Shown here: piece after piece, positions 12,341 to 25,568 of the stretch
How the letters are laid out: each line of letters starts with the position of its first letter
Position numbering within the stretch: the first letter of the stretch is position 1
From: Plasmodium coatneyi
Lineage: Eukaryota > Apicomplexa > Aconoidasida > Haemosporida > Plasmodiidae
Direction of reading: 5' to 3'
NCBI RefSeq assembly: GCF_001680005.1
Contig: NC_033568.1
Coordinates: forward strand, 310,001 to 374,000
Length of the DNA: 64,000 nt
Notes under the pieces: model-generated
The model's input: the letters and a program-made list of their open reading frames with translations, nothing else
Database searches by the model: none
What the model was told of the DNA's origin: nothing
Made by a program: the position numbers and the translations under genes

Positions 12341-15300
12341 CTTGTTTAGTAACTATATTCTTAATTTTCAAATAGATAAAGAAACACAACAGAACAGAAA
12401 AACACGACTGCTTTATGTAGTACAGAATATGATGCAGAAATAAATTGTCCACAAATAAAACACTATTAAAAAGAAGAATGCTTTTCTTTTATTATTTTAT
12501 CATAACTAGAATGTTTAAAAATAACATTACGTCTTCTGTTTAAGCCCCAAATTGAGCAAAATAAATTCAGTAAAACGTAAAAATTACTTATAACAACAAC
12601 AAAAAAAGAATAATTACTATTAAAAAGAATTTTTAAATATTTAATGCATTTAAAACGGCTACTTCATTATGGGCGTTCTTTGCAAAAATTAATTTGTTCT
12701 TTCAGACAAAAAACAAAACGCTACAAGAATAAACTAAAATGTAATTTTTTCAATTAAACCTTCTCTATATAATACTTTAAAGAAAAAAAAAGAAAACAAC
12801 AATAAAATATAAGGAATAAATATTATGAACGGAATGTTTCTTCTCGGCATAAAAATATATTTCTTGTCGCTCAATTATTATTTTTTCGATAATATTAAAA
12901 AATTAAGGCATTACATATTATATTTATTATTTATTCATTATGAATGATAATTCTTACAAGTAAAAGCGCAGAAACAACGTTTTCTTTTAAAAATTTATGG
13001 GCGAATGCTGGCATGCTATTATATGCTAATAATTATTTCTTGTTATTCTAAAAGTACGAAATAAGGAATTAACTTTAATATTTGTCACATTTGTTATTAT
13101 TTATTTTTATCTATTTGTTATTATTTATCGCATTATTATTATTATTATTCATTCCTGTTATTTATTCATGCTTATTTATTTATTATTTTTTTCAATTCTA
13201 TACTCTGTTAATAAAACGCCCCTAAAGAAAAATGCATAAAATTAAACGATATACTTTAATATCCGTATCAGGGACAAAGTTAATCAAAAGTTGTAGGTCG
13301 CATATAAATGACGTATGCATATATACATATATTTAATACATTTATACGATATAGTAAAAAACAAAATACGTCAATAATAGGTATGTATATATATATATAC
13401 TTATTTAAGGCTATTGTCGTTTCTGCTCCAAAAGAAACCCAGTGACCACTTCAAGGGCCGATACCCTTATTTAGGATCACGCTTCTTCTTCCTATCCGTT
13501 GTTCAAATTCTTCATTGAAAAAAAATAAAAAAAAATACCGCGCCACTTTTGCATAATCTGCACATATATTTAGATCATGCCGCGGTTTTCTATACCTTTT
13601 CAGATCCTTTTTTTTTTTTTTTTTTTATAGTAATAATTTAATAAATGAATTAAAAAGTATACCTTAAAAAAAACTACGGTATCAGAAGGATTATAATTTT
13701 TTTACCCATGTTTATTTAAAAATTCTAAATTGGAGGAGCGCTTAAAAAAGGGAAGTCGTGTCACTCGCCTTCCTTCTCATTAAAGTATAAAATAAAAAAA
13801 AAAAAACCTTTTCAAATAGCAATTTTCCCCGCCCTGTGGAAAAAGTACTTGTAGAAAGTTGTATATATTCGCCTAAATTCGCGCAACTAGGTTCAAAATT
13901 GGTAGTTTTCCTTCCTACATGCGGAGAATTTAAAATTCTCTATTTTTGGCACCATAAGCGTGTTTAATATTCTTTATTATTTGCCATTATATAATGTTGT
14001 ATGTGAAATACCTTCCATTCGACGAATAAGTCAAATGAGCGGAAAAATAAAAAGTCATTCTAATGTGATAAAGCTAAAGCTAATATATAGTAGAATGAAC
14101 TGACGAGTGATCCCCCCCCCAAAAAAACAATAAATTTATTATACACTAAGAAAAAAAATTATACCACGCAGAGACTACTTAGTTAGGAGGTATCGAGACG
14201 TAAGGCAAAACTCCGTTCACTTTCGAACCATGGAACTGTTTAATGTGGCTCGCAAAAGGGGTAAACGGAAAGGCTTATGTAATTATATACTAAAGGAAAA
14301 GTATAGCAGTTTTATTATGAATGGCATAGCGTACATAATATATATGGCCTATAAAAGGCCATTAAAATGACTTTATTCGTAGCGTGTAAAAAGAAGCCAC
14401 AGATCGCTCCCCCTATAAATAATCCTTCCTAGCAGACGCATATACCATACATACACATCCATATATACATCCATATATGTACACATATATACCCACATTT
14501 TTGTTCGATAAAAGTATTTTTTGGTTCTTTAAAGAAAGCGTTTTTCTTAATTTATTCAGACAGTTATACTAGTTCAGGAGCGATATGATCTATAACTGCT
14601 ACTTTGCTTCGGCCATTACTGCCACTTTTTGCTAGAATAAATTTCCCCCCTTTCGGCTTTTTATGACCTTCCTCTGTAAGTCCATCCCATCGGTAAACAT
14701 AGTGAAAAAAATGTACAAGAGCGTGTACCTGAAATAGCGGTAGGACTTCGCTGTGCGGCCCCTATTGTGTAACATTATATTTGTCCTTTACTATTACGCT
14801 ATAACTCTGTTCTGTGTAACAGATGTAACAACTCATGATCCCGTCCGAATGATCAAACGACGGAACGACCGGACGACACAATGCTTTCCCCTTCCGTGCA
14901 AATGGAGGGACGCGAAAATGTCCACACCGGCCTTCCCTATATGCACAACAAATAGGATAACCAAATGTGCATTCATCTACTTCACCACACCATAATTAAA
15001 AAAGAAACTAACATCGCTGAAAAAATATAATTTTAAAAAAAAAAATTTTAATGATCTTTGATAGTTATAGATAAAAGGTGATCAAAAGTTGCAACACTGT
15101 TCTAGCCAACTTTATTTGTCTTAACTGTTTTGAAAAATGTGCTATGCAAAAAAATTATAATTGTTCCTGTTTACTATAAATATTGGTACCATTTGTTAAA
15201 ATGGTGACAGCGCTTCAGCTGTTTCGCACTTATATAGGAATAGCGAACGTGACAAAATGGGGAGACGCCCCTTTCTTGGATGCCTTAAACAGGATGTCGA

Positions 15301-16127
15301 AATGAAAAACCGCGGGGAAGTGAGCCAACTTAATTCTTCCAATATTTCCCAAAACGGAACGAGGAAAAAAAAAAAAAAAATATCATATCATATCATGTCA
15401 CATCACATCATATCATGTCCTGCCTTACCTTACCATGTCACACCGCAAAAAGGCTTATTTCCCATTTAACAAATATGCATGCAAAATTTTAACCATTACA
15501 TGAACGGGTAATTTGCGCAAACGCTCGAGTAGCATAACATTATTCTTATCTTTCATTTTTTTCAACTGTGTGCTTTCTTCTTCAGGCTGATAATTCATCA
15601 GATATGCTTTAAGAAAATGTTTTAAGTGTACACCCCCACATAGCAACCCGTTATTTCGAACAAGCATATACATATTTTTTTTTTTTCCTTTTCTTATTTT
15701 TTACAACTTTTATTTTTCATTTTAATGCATTATTTTATCTCACACTTCGTGTAGGTATATTTTTTTCAAATTAAATTGTAAAAGGAGAAGATCCTTAAAT
15801 GCGAAGATTTTTAAAGAAACAAGTGACGCATATTCCTACCCACGCAGTGAAATTATGTGTTATATCTATATTTATACATATTTTTTGCATGCATGTCTAG
15901 CTACACAAGGTCGTCTATCTTTTCCTACATTTACTAATTTTTACGTAATTAAATAAGATATGTTTTTTTTTGTTTTAAAATTCTTGGCACACTCGCAAAA
16001 TGAACCTTCCATTTTTTACAATATTTTCAATTTCCCTCAAAATGTTCGAACAAAATTAGCGAAAAAGAAAATTGTTTCACTGACTCTTTTTTCTTTTTTT
16101 TTTTTTTCATAACTTCACATATCTACA
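12341..16127. other. AT-rich non-coding spacer
   Basis: No supported gene in 3.8 kb. It contains TTA/TTATT simple repeats (about 13125-13190), TA repeats (about 13386-13400), poly-T near 13609-13626 and a CATAT/CATGT pentamer-like tract near 15380-15440. Two TGCATGCA sites (15476-15483 and 15886-15893) lie ahead of the next gene. A 72-codon minus-strand open frame at 15455-15673 looks somewhat protein-like, but there is no splice or homology support. Confidence 0.55.
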
Positions 16128-16964
16128 ATGTTTTATTTTTTTCGAAAAGCCAAGAAGAAAAGTGTAAGTGTAATACATTTAAGTATTACCATTTTAATTC
16201 TTCTGTTTAGCTCGTCCCTCTTCTACAATTTCAGTTTAAAGTAAGAATTCATTAAACCCGCCATTTTATGTTAATGCGTATGCAAACAGGCAGCGTGATT
16301 CATCGTTCTGCATGCATATGCATCAGGGTGTATCCACTAATATACGTATAAAAGTGGACAAAGATACCATCTACTTGGTACACTCTCCTACTTTTTTCCT
16401 TTTGCATTATCAACGGAAGCAACGAAATGGCATGCACTTCCAATTACATTAATCAAATATTTTTACCTTTTTCTGTGCAGACAATGTATACGCCCACAAC
16501 ATGGCACAACACCCTATGGAAGGATAATAGCGACAAGAGATGATATAGTAAAATGGAAGACACCATTTACCATAACTATAAATGTGGAATCGTGCAGTGA
16601 TGTAAATAATAAAGGGGGAAAAAAAGGAGGAAGAAAAAAGACAGATAAGGGAAAAAATGAGGAATGCACAGACCCGCTACACCTTCTATGCACAAAAACA
16701 TCTCATGTGTGGGCAGAATCCATTAAAGAAATGGAAAGCACGTATAAAGAGCATACGAAAGAATTGGACGCCAACTGGAGTTCCCATTTGTGGGATACCG
16801 TTTGGGTCCCCTACTTAGAAAGTGTGCATACCTTTATTGGCTCCAAATTGAACATTCCAGATTTACCCCTCAGGGATAAAGAAAAAATTATAGACCTTTG
16901 GCTCAATTGGACCAAAGAAGATTTTAAGGTTTTTTTAAAACCAGGTCCATGCAGGATGGAGTAA
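16128..16964 (+). CDS. small membrane-anchored, Trp-containing putative exported protein
   Basis: Two exons: 16128-16240 and 16481-16964, with a 240-bp intron (GTAAGA donor, TGTGCAG acceptor, phase 2), 198 residues. Exon 1 begins MFYFFRKAKKKS and continues into a hydrophobic stretch (VIHLSITILILLFSSSLFY), a recessed signal or anchor. Exon 2 contains a Lys-rich low-complexity patch. Its C-terminal half has several spaced Trp residues (HVWAE, ANWSSHLWDTVW, LWLNWTKEDF), loosely recalling tryptophan-rich antigens. There is no strict PEXEL: GRIIATRD near the exon 2 start lacks Leu and the acidic residue. The two-exon layout matches its exported neighbours. Family membership is uncertain, and it could be a shortened tryptophan-rich antigen. 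Confidence 0.65.
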
Positions 16965-18252
16965 CAACATCAGAACTTATCGTAAAAAAGATTGGGAAGA
17001 AAATTCAAATGTTAAGTCAACCGTGTTTCTGTATCTTTATGCCCCATTGGTGGCCCCTCCTTATTGTACCCTTATTAAGTATAATCCATACGCACAATTT
17101 ATAACACATTTTTTAAATTAAACCATTTTAGAAAAAGAATGATGCACCTTTACGGATATGCTTACCTCTGATAAATGACAACCCCCCCCTTAAGGAATAT
17201 ATTCACCCTCCGTGAAGCTGATAAACATGCTCAAGTTTGTGTTGCAAAACACAGAGGGGGAAAAAACATTATTTGTTGTGGTGGAAGAACATATGCTCTC
17301 ATTTCCACAGGGAGGACATTTAAAAATCTACGCGCAAGAGCGTAGTGAAAATGGCCCTCCTCCCTAAATCGGCGCTTGTTTACATATATTATGCGAAAAA
17401 GTGTGACATTTTTTTTATGTAATATATTCTATGTAATTTTTTTTTTTCCTAACTGGGTGACTCATTAACCCATTCACCAATATACCCTTTTAACAAAAAC
17501 GATTTTTTTGTTGATTGTAGAGATTGCCCTAAAATAAACCTGAAAGGGTTCCACACACCAACCCACTTGGGGCACGATTTTAGTAGCGCACCACCCCTTT
17601 TTTCATTCTTTTCAACGCAGCGCCTTGCAACAAGTGTGTTATTAAAAACACCTTTTTACTTTTTTCCCAAAAACCTCCTTTTGTTAAAAAATTTTCATAA
17701 CAGTTCTCAGGGAAGAAAAAAAAAAAAAAAATGTAATATGTTTCAAATGATTATATTTACTTGTTATTATATCAACACAGCTTAATATTGACACAATTTA
17801 AAATGATCGGAAAGGAAAATATGTATATATATATATATAATAAGTAAAGAGATGGAGATAGGAAAATTAATAAATAAACAAATAAAGAATAAACAAATTA
17901 TATATAGACAAAATGGCTGTATCATCTGAAACATTAAAAATATATATATATATATATATACCACTTCATGTATTCATATTGCGCAATAACATATATAAGA
18001 TAAACAATTTTAAAAGGAACATGTTCATATGAATATACAACAAACTTTCTTGAATATGTTACTACGTTGAAATTCCTTTTTTTCCTTTTTAAAATTATAA
18101 TTTATATTCTCCTTCAAACGTTGGTGAAGCCATATTTTGCAAATATTTACACGTAATTAAAAGTAGAGAATTTAAATAATTTTCATATCATAATTTGAGT
18201 TAATATTTATTATATTTTATAAGAGAATAATTTGTTCCATTTTTTGCATCGT
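16965..18252. other. AT-rich non-coding spacer
   Basis: No gene seen. It includes TA dinucleotide runs near 17824-17840 and 17939-17961 and poly-A near 17716-17731. The spacer lies between the 3' ends of two convergent genes. Confidence 0.6.
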
Positions 18253-20040
18253 TCACAATTTTATTTCACTGAGAAATTTATCCCATTCTTCCTCGTCTAG
18301 GCGTCCCCACGACAATTTTGAACACAACAATTTAACTGAATGAAGTTTCTCATTCTTCCAATCTGCCCAGTTTTGCCATTCATATCCTAAATATTCGTTT
18401 TCTTTATGGAAAAACCATAACATGAGTTCTTTTCTTTGTTCTTCTATATTAGGATTCTCATGGTACCATTCTCGAGACTGCGCCAAATTTAAAAATTTCT
18501 GTGTTGACATACGTCCATACTTATTATAATCGAAACCCCCTTCCTTATCATTCCATTGACACACTAGCCATCCTTTAGTTTTCCTGTCTTTAAATTCGCC
18601 CACTCCTTTAAGAAGAATATTAAATAAATTCGACTGAGTGTCGTTCAACCATTTTTCAAAGTTTGAATCTATTTGGCCCTTTACTACTATTTTAAAATAA
18701 TCACTCCATATACCGTCACCCAAATCAGGTTCTACCACAGATCCATCCAGTTCTTCATCTGGTGCAACTTTACCATATACTGACCATTTGTTTTCAATTA
18801 AGCGCATCCACTCAGACCACTCATTATCTTTTTTATGCATCCACTCTTTTCTCGATTGTTGTAAGTCCACTTTTAATTGATCCCATTCGTATTTTACGCT
18901 TTCCATGAATGTGTTCCAATCAGAGAATTTCGAAATTTCTCTTATTAAATCTTCGCGTTTCAATGGATATGCTGCAGTATCTTCTTTTTCAGAGACCTTT
19001 GAAAGGCTCTTGCATTGTACGTCCAGAATAGGCATACTTTCATCGACTAATGCGTCCTTTGGTATTCTTATTGGCATATTCTGTTGTACTGGTTTTTGAT
19101 AATCTCCGTCATCGTCACGATCTTCGTCTTCTTCTTCTCCTCCATCATGCTCTACTTCATCCTCTTCCTCCTCTTCTCCTAAATATCTTTCTCCGTCCAT
19201 TTCTTCGTCCGTTTCTCCTTCATAAACTTCTTTCTCGGCTGGTCTTCCTTCATATTCTTCCTCCTCTCTTTCATCGTCCGAATATCCTTCTTCTTCGTAT
19301 TCTTCATACATTTCTTCGGGGTGGTGTTTATAGATTTCTTGTGGGTGGCTTTCATAGGCTTCTTCTGGGTCTTCATAGACTAATTCGGGGTTCTCGTAGC
19401 CTTCTTCAGGGTCCTCATAGGCTAATACTGGATTTTCGTAGCCTTCTTCAGGGTCCTCATAGCCTTCTTCAGGGTCCTCATAACTTTCCTCACTATCTCC
19501 ATGGCTCTCATCACCATCCTCATAATATTCGAGTTCCTCGTCCGATGGAGCAGCTTCTGTGTTCGCCTTTAAATTTCGGGCAATTCTGTTCCTCACTTGT
19601 AATGTCGCAGCAGCGTTTTGTCTTGCGAAGTCATCCTGGTGCTGCAAGGTAGAGGAACGGAATAGTTTGTTAAACAAATAAAGTAGTGGCAATACATAAA
19701 ATAGTGGAAGAGAAGAAAAAGGAGGAGACGTAGGCTACATCTCACATGACATAAGATGTGTACAGTGTCTGCAGCACTTGCAACGTCCTGTCGGATCTGT
19801 ATCTACATGTATTATAATGTGCCTTTCTCATCCTTTTTTGCGTGTAGAACTTACCTTTAGAAAAATATAAGCAGCAACAAAGAAGAGCATAGCGGTTCTC
19901 TTGGTGAAGAACGATCCTGGTGTACTCTTCTTTGCACCCACTCCATTTTCTGAACTTCGTACTGCCATTTCGTTTTTACCACTTTGGGATTGCACAACTG
20001 CTGATGAAGCGGAGCTGGTTATTCCCGTTGTATGCGCCAT
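18253..20040 (-). CDS. tryptophan-rich antigen (TRAg / Pv-fam-a type)
   Basis: Two exons: 20040-19855 and 19641-18253, with a 213-bp intron (GTAAGT donor, CTTGCAG acceptor, phase 0), about 524 residues. Exon 1 carries a recessed hydrophobic segment (TAMLFFVAAYIFLK). Exon 2 opens with a Glu/Asp/Tyr-rich region containing an imperfect repeat around YEDPEEGYENP. It ends with a ~250-residue domain carrying many regularly spaced Trp residues (FSDWNTFM, YEWDQL, EWMHKKDNEWSEWMR, GYEWQNWADWKNEK, LSWGRLDEEEWDKF). That spacing is the hallmark of the tryptophan-rich domain of the TRAg family, some members of which bind red cells. No strict PEXEL is present (RNLKA lacks the acidic residue). It is expressed presumably in blood stages; the acidic repeat is the variable part. 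Confidence 0.88.
19360..19505 (-). repeat. imperfect acidic coding repeat
   Basis: Units of about 30-33 bp encode variants of YEDPEEGYENP, about five recognisable copies, in the N-terminal half of the tryptophan-rich antigen. Downstream copies degrade into PQEIYKHHPEEMYEEYEEEGY-like sequence. Edges are approximate. Confidence 0.7.
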
Positions 20041-21929
20041 GTTGTTAATGATCTTATATATATATATAAAATAATTTATCCGTCCGACGGTTCTTTTTTT
20101 TTTGTATATAATATTCTTCGTAAAATACTTGAAAAAAAAATATCTGTTATTTCTCTAACAATATTATAACTTCTACAAGGGAAAACGTAAATTAAATGAC
20201 GAGGAAAAAATATATATATACGCTAATTTACGCATGCTTTTGTAATAATAATTATTTTGTTTCTACAAAGTAGTACACTTTCAAAAATGTTTAATTAAAG
20301 AGCGGAAGATACATTTCCTCGTAAAATATAAATCTAAACTATAATAAAAATGTAGGAAAAACATACCTTTTAAAAAGACCAAAAAATATTTGAAAAAACT
20401 CTAATCCTTAAACAAATATTAAAAATATAACACATTAATAATTACTACTTTTTATTCCTATTAATTTTTTTAATTTACGCTAAAATTTTTACTATAAAAA
20501 AAATACTAATATTTACACTCTCAATTTTTAATCAATTAGATAAGCGGGAATGGAAGGAATAATAATTAAATTAAATTTAAAAAAAATAAAATATCCTAAT
20601 TTTTTGAGTTTAGGCTTGATGTTGTTTCAGTTTTAGGATTAGGTTAAGGCTTAGTTTTCGATTTAGCGTTCAGGGTTTAGGGTGCACTGAATATGTTCTC
20701 CTACGCGAAACGACAAAATTATTTAAAATATCAATAAATTTCTCATCATGCAATACCCCCCCCGAAGTGTATAGTTCAAATGAAGAAAAATATTAATGTA
20801 AAAATATTAACATAGAATATATGAAATTTAATTTTTCAATGAATACCTTCTTCCAAATATTTTTTCCATCAGGTCGCCAAAATGGCAAACGTGTAAAGAA
20901 AATTTAAAAAAGTAGATGCCTTTGTTTTGTTTCTTTTCATGTGGTGTGTGCTTCAGATTTCTCAAAGTGTACGCAGAGTCGTGAACATTTTTATTTGTAT
21001 GACCATCCTTTTTCTTTTAAATAATGTGGAACACATTTATAATTTATAGTATTTCTTATTACGACGAAGATTTCTTTATTTTTATAAAATGAATGTGCTC
21101 CATTTTTTCTAACACATATATATTATTAAGAGTAAGGACTTTTTTTACGAAAGAAATAAAATAAAAATAGAATAAAATGGCACAAAATTTTTTGTTAAAA
21201 TATACAGATAGGAGTTGTTTTTTTTTCCTATTCAGTCATATGCTTCATTTAAATTTATTCCCTAATTATCCGTACCTATTTACATAAATCAATCTTTTCC
21301 CTTTGTTCCCCGCAGGGGATGTTTCTTGCTCCTCTTCACATAGCCCTTTTTCTTCGGGATTAATTTTTCTGGTCCTGCTTGAGAAATGGGCGGATGAATT
21401 GTTGCACGTGTGGGAAGAGCATACCTCCCAGACCGGACAGTGTAAGAGCCTCCTGATAAAATATCGTGGCTATTGTTGAGGATTTTTCTTAATAGAGCGT
21501 ACTTTCCCGGCATGGCGATGTGGCGAGACAAGCCTTTTTCGGTACTTACACATATGTGAAGGTCTTTCCCATTTTTATCCCCACACGGTTGTTTCCCATG
21601 TCCCTAGTTGTGTACCAATTATTATTCTTTTTCCTTTTCCAGATAACCATACAACGTCCCTCTCATAAGTACACCCCTGGAAATTGCCTCCCTCAGTTTC
21701 CTTCACATTTCACCAGAACGAGTCTTTCAAAAGGTCGTTGCAAAAAAAAAAAAAAAAAATTACAAACGGAATAATGGAATAATAGACGAATGGACGAACG
21801 GCAAAATGGCTAAAAGGGGCAAGCAAACATTTTAAATAAACAAAAAAAAAAAAAGATTAAAAAGCAAGAACATAGTGAAAAAAGGAAGAAAGAATAAAAA
21901 AAAAAAAGAAAGAACGGAGGGCCTGACAC
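20041..21929. other. AT-rich spacer with a small degenerate telomere-like patch
   Basis: No gene seen. Between about 20620 and 20690 there is a short degenerate run of TTAGGATTAGG and TTCAGGGTTTAGGG type, an outlying telomere-like patch. The rest is AT-rich with poly-A/T runs. The segment includes the presumed promoter of the tryptophan-rich antigen. Confidence 0.55.
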
Positions 21930-23340
21930 TTAGGGTGTGAAAGTTCTCACTTTTAAGGTAAGTATTCCGCTTTCAGGATTAAGAGTCAGAGGTATAGGGT
22001 TATGGGTTTCACTTTTAGGGTTAAAGGCTCAAAGTGCGTAACCTTAGGTTTCAGGGTGTGTGACTTAAAGCGTTGCAGGTTCCAAGACAACAATGTGGCC
22101 TGGTGTTTAATTACCTTAGGGTTTAAATTTGTGTAAAGTTGTGAGGTCAGAAAAGATGTGAGGGTGGAAGTAAAAAAGAAAAAAAAAAAAAAAAAAGGAA
22201 GAAAGAAGAACCATCGATGAAATTAATGTTACAAAAAAAAAAAATTAATAATTTAACGCACAAAAAAAGGAGTTAAAAAGAAAAAAAAAAAATTTCCTTA
22301 GTTCAAATAAAGCATAGTAACAATAAAAAAATTAATTCATAAAGACTAAAACAAACATATGCACATGTGCACACTAAGGTGTTGAACAAATCTGTGCACA
22401 CGTTTATAGTGTGCGAGATTTTAAAACAAATGCAGGATACGGCGTGAGTGGGTATGGGTGTATCTTCGCGAGGAAGCAAACAAAGAAAACAAAGAGAACG
22501 GGTAAACTATCCACTTTTTCTTCCCTTAGCTCCCAAAGGCGGTGTGTATATTCCTTCAACTGGGAATCGTACACATCCAATATTACATATGCACATGTAT
22601 GGAACATTCCTTCTTTCTCTTCCCTTCATATTCTATAATTATTCCGATTATGTATTCATAATTGAAGGAAATCATTAAACTTCTTTCCACACACAGAGAA
22701 CATATTCTGCGTATATTATCTATAATTCACATATGGAAGGTTACAGTTCACATGCGGTTGTAAGCTATATTTTTGCCGTGACCGGTGTATTATTATTATT
22801 TGTTCTTGTTATTTCTACACGTGCTGGTAGGTGGTTTGTTAGGTGATAGGGTGGTAGGAAGGTTGTTAGTGGTGGAAGGAAGGTTGTTAGGGGTGGCAAG
22901 TGGCTTGTTAGGGTTTAGGGTTCAGGGTTTTTCAGCTTTAGGGTTTAAGGTTCGGGGTTCAGGGATTTTCAGCTTTAGGGTTCAGGGTTTCAGGGTTAAG
23001 GGTTTCCGGTTTCAGGATTTGGGTTTAGGTTTAGGGTTCATGGTTTAATGTTTAGGGTTCATGGTTTAGGGTGTGTAAGATTTTGCATTTAGGGGGTGCG
23101 AGGTTTTACATTTAGGAGTGTAGGATTTCGCTATTTGGGGGTGTATATAGGATTTCGCATTTTAGGGTGTGTGTGTGTAGGATTTCGCATTTAAGGGAGT
23201 TTTTGTAGGATTTCGCATTTTAGGGAGCGTGTGTAGAGTTTCGTATTTTAGGATGTGTGTGTAGGATTTCGCACTTAAAGTAATAGGGTCCGACATTGCG
23301 GTGTGGAATTCTACAATCAAAGTATAGGACAAAGGGGAAA
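21930..23340. repeat. telomere-like and satellite block A
   Basis: Degenerate interstitial telomere-like sequence. The part at 21930-22160 matches, imperfectly, a second copy at about 38727-38910, including an ACAACAATGTGGCCTGGTGT element. Between roughly 22900 and 23060 there are many GGGTTTAGGG/GGGTTCAGGG units. From about 23060 to 23275 a 25-30-bp satellite repeats around GTGTAGGATTTCGCATTTTA. The stretch 22820-22915 has GTTGTTAGGGGTGG-like units. Intrachromosomal GGGTT(T/C)AGGG tracts near variant genes are a known feature of the P. knowlesi genome. Confidence 0.85.
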
Positions 23341-23591
23341 GGAATATGAAAAAAAAAAAAAGTCAAGAGAGAAAAAGGAAAGAGAAAAAAAAGGAAAGAG
23401 AAAAAAAAGGAAAGAGAAAAAAAGGGAAAGAAGAAAGCGGGGAAAAATGTAACATATGCTCATTCATAATTATCATAAGGGGGAGGGGGGGCAGAATTTT
23501 TACACATTTACTTTGTTTGAATGTATAGAGGAATTTTGAGCATGAACTTTATTATATAAAGAAGGGAATATACACACACCATATAGTAACA

Positions 23592-25172
23592 ATGGTGATG
23601 GAGGTAATACAATGCATTCGTTACCCTTATCCTCTTAAAATACACATAATATGTTGTGTACACATCATATTTCCTACGTATACACTATTATGGGAAATTA
23701 TACAGGGGCACATGTTGTTCTACAATAATTTTTTCTTATATAATTTTAGGTGCAGGGTGCGATGGATGATTTACCTTCAGGTGTAATATATAAAAAATTC
23801 AAGGAGGCCGCTCAAACCTGTACGGATCCACTCGCAAACATGAGGAAAGGGAAAATTATGGAAATACTTCCACATAATTTGAGTGAAGTGGAACAAATTA
23901 TGGGAGCCTGGTGCTATGTGCACACCAAAATGGTAACACAGGATGATTTGTATAACGGACGCTGCAATTTCTTATTTTTCTGGATTGGGAGTAAATTACC
24001 GGACACCATAGGCGACAGCTCCTTTTTGGACACTATGAATAAACTTTATGCTCCATTGTATACTGGTAATGGGGGAGGTAGGTGTCCCCCGGAATATCCT
24101 GACCAAATTGACAGGAGTGTTTTTAATGATGAAAAAAAAGTGTATGAGTATTATCATGACCATAGTAAGATAAGGGAGAAGTTATCATCAACTGGCGATA
24201 TTGATGGTAATTATGGGTATTGCACACACGTGAGGGAAGCTGCTAAAGCTTACAAGGAAGTACAGAAGCACTGTAAAACGAACCAGACACATAAATACTG
24301 CTTAGAATTTACCAGCACGTATGAAAGCAACAACCCAGAAGACCTATTGGCAGGGAAATGTTCATCAACACTTGCATCTGAAGCTTATTTAGGGCCCCAA
24401 CCTGCGAACTCCAGACTAGAAGTCGTGCCGGAAGTTAAGGGTGGTAGTCAACCTGCTGCTACTGTTACTGATGGTAGTGGTGGTGCAACGACTACTGCTG
24501 TAACGGGTACCTTGGCCACGTTAAGCTTACCAACAATTGCCTTCTTTCTTTATAAGGTAAATAAGGAAAAATTCAGAATACATATAAGATATATAATTCA
24601 TGGACATTTTTTATATATAAGCAGACAAATATAGAATAAATTATATTGTGCACTGTATATATATATATACCATAGTATTAAATTATATATGTATACTCTT
24701 ATAAAAAAAAAAAATAAATAAATGCATAGAATAAGTTATGTTATATGTACATGTTGTACATTTGCCATATATGCATGTACATATGCATTTGTCACGTGCT
24801 CCTATAACCGTTTTCCTCTTTTCACTTCCTTCACACCTCTTTCCTTTTTTCCTACCTTTTCTTTCTTCTTTTTTCCTTCTTTAGTATACCAATTTATTTT
24901 CTGGAATATATAACACCTTTATGGGAAATGGACGTAGAAAAAGGAGAACGGCAATTAGGGGCAACTTCAACACATCGTTATCAGACGAGAACTGTACCAC
25001 CTTATATTCCATAGATAAGTCAATTACACATTCGTCCACAACAGAAGGTGCATCTACAACAGATAATTCTACCATATATAGTAGGCCACCGCGTGTAGGA
25101 GGAAAAAACAACAACAACAATAGAATAGAAGGTAATGAAAACAGGAGAAACATTAGTTATCAATGTATGTGA
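23592..25172 (+). CDS. KIR: KIR variant antigen (pir superfamily), single ectodomain
   Basis: Exons: 23592-23603 (four codons, MVME), 23750-24556 and 24885-25172, all phase 0, 368 residues. The micro-exon is a candidate; its GTAATA donor and the TTTTAG acceptor fit. The large exon encodes the Cys-rich KIR ectodomain, with the signature CNFLFFWIGSKL and conserved Cys-containing helices. It ends in a Gly/Ala-rich stalk and a transmembrane segment that stops exactly at the splice site (LPTIAFFLYK). The last exon starts YTNLFSGIYNTF, turns basic (GRRKRRT) and is rich in Ser/Thr/Asn. KIR proteins are displayed by infected red cells or parasite compartments and belong with vir/cir/rif-like multigene families. 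Intact as far as visible. It lies just downstream of repeat block A. Confidence 0.85.
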
Positions 25173-25568
25173 TGTAGCACACATGTGGAATGTAACACCG
25201 TTGTATGTAATGTAACACATCGTAATGTAATGTCCATCCGAAAGAGGCACTAGTAACCACGAACAGTTTATACAATGTGTAAAAAACAGAAGAACATTTC
25301 TTTCTTTCTCCTTCTTTTCGCTCCTTTTTCTTCTTTTTCCTTTTTTTTTTTTTGGTATTGCATGAAAGTTTTTACATGTTCATCTGTAATTAGATAAACA
25401 TTGATTTCTCTATGTGCACTATAAACCAAATGAACACTGTATCCATATGGATTCGCTGATTCTCATACTTTTAGAAGGAAAACATGGTTACGCACACAAC
25501 TCTTTTTAAGGACTATATTTAAGGAATGGAAATAAAATTTTCCCTAAGGAAGATAAGTGGCAGAACGA
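25173..25568. other. spacer between convergent KIR genes
   Basis: AT-rich 3' flank of the plus-strand KIR gene, with a pyrimidine-rich tract near 25298-25353. No gene seen. Confidence 0.6.

Noticed and set aside
15455..15673. 72-codon minus-strand frame with a protein-like Leu/Lys/Glu mix
   Set aside because: Short, with no convincing splice partner and no recognisable domain. It could be a gene relic, but evidence is too weak.
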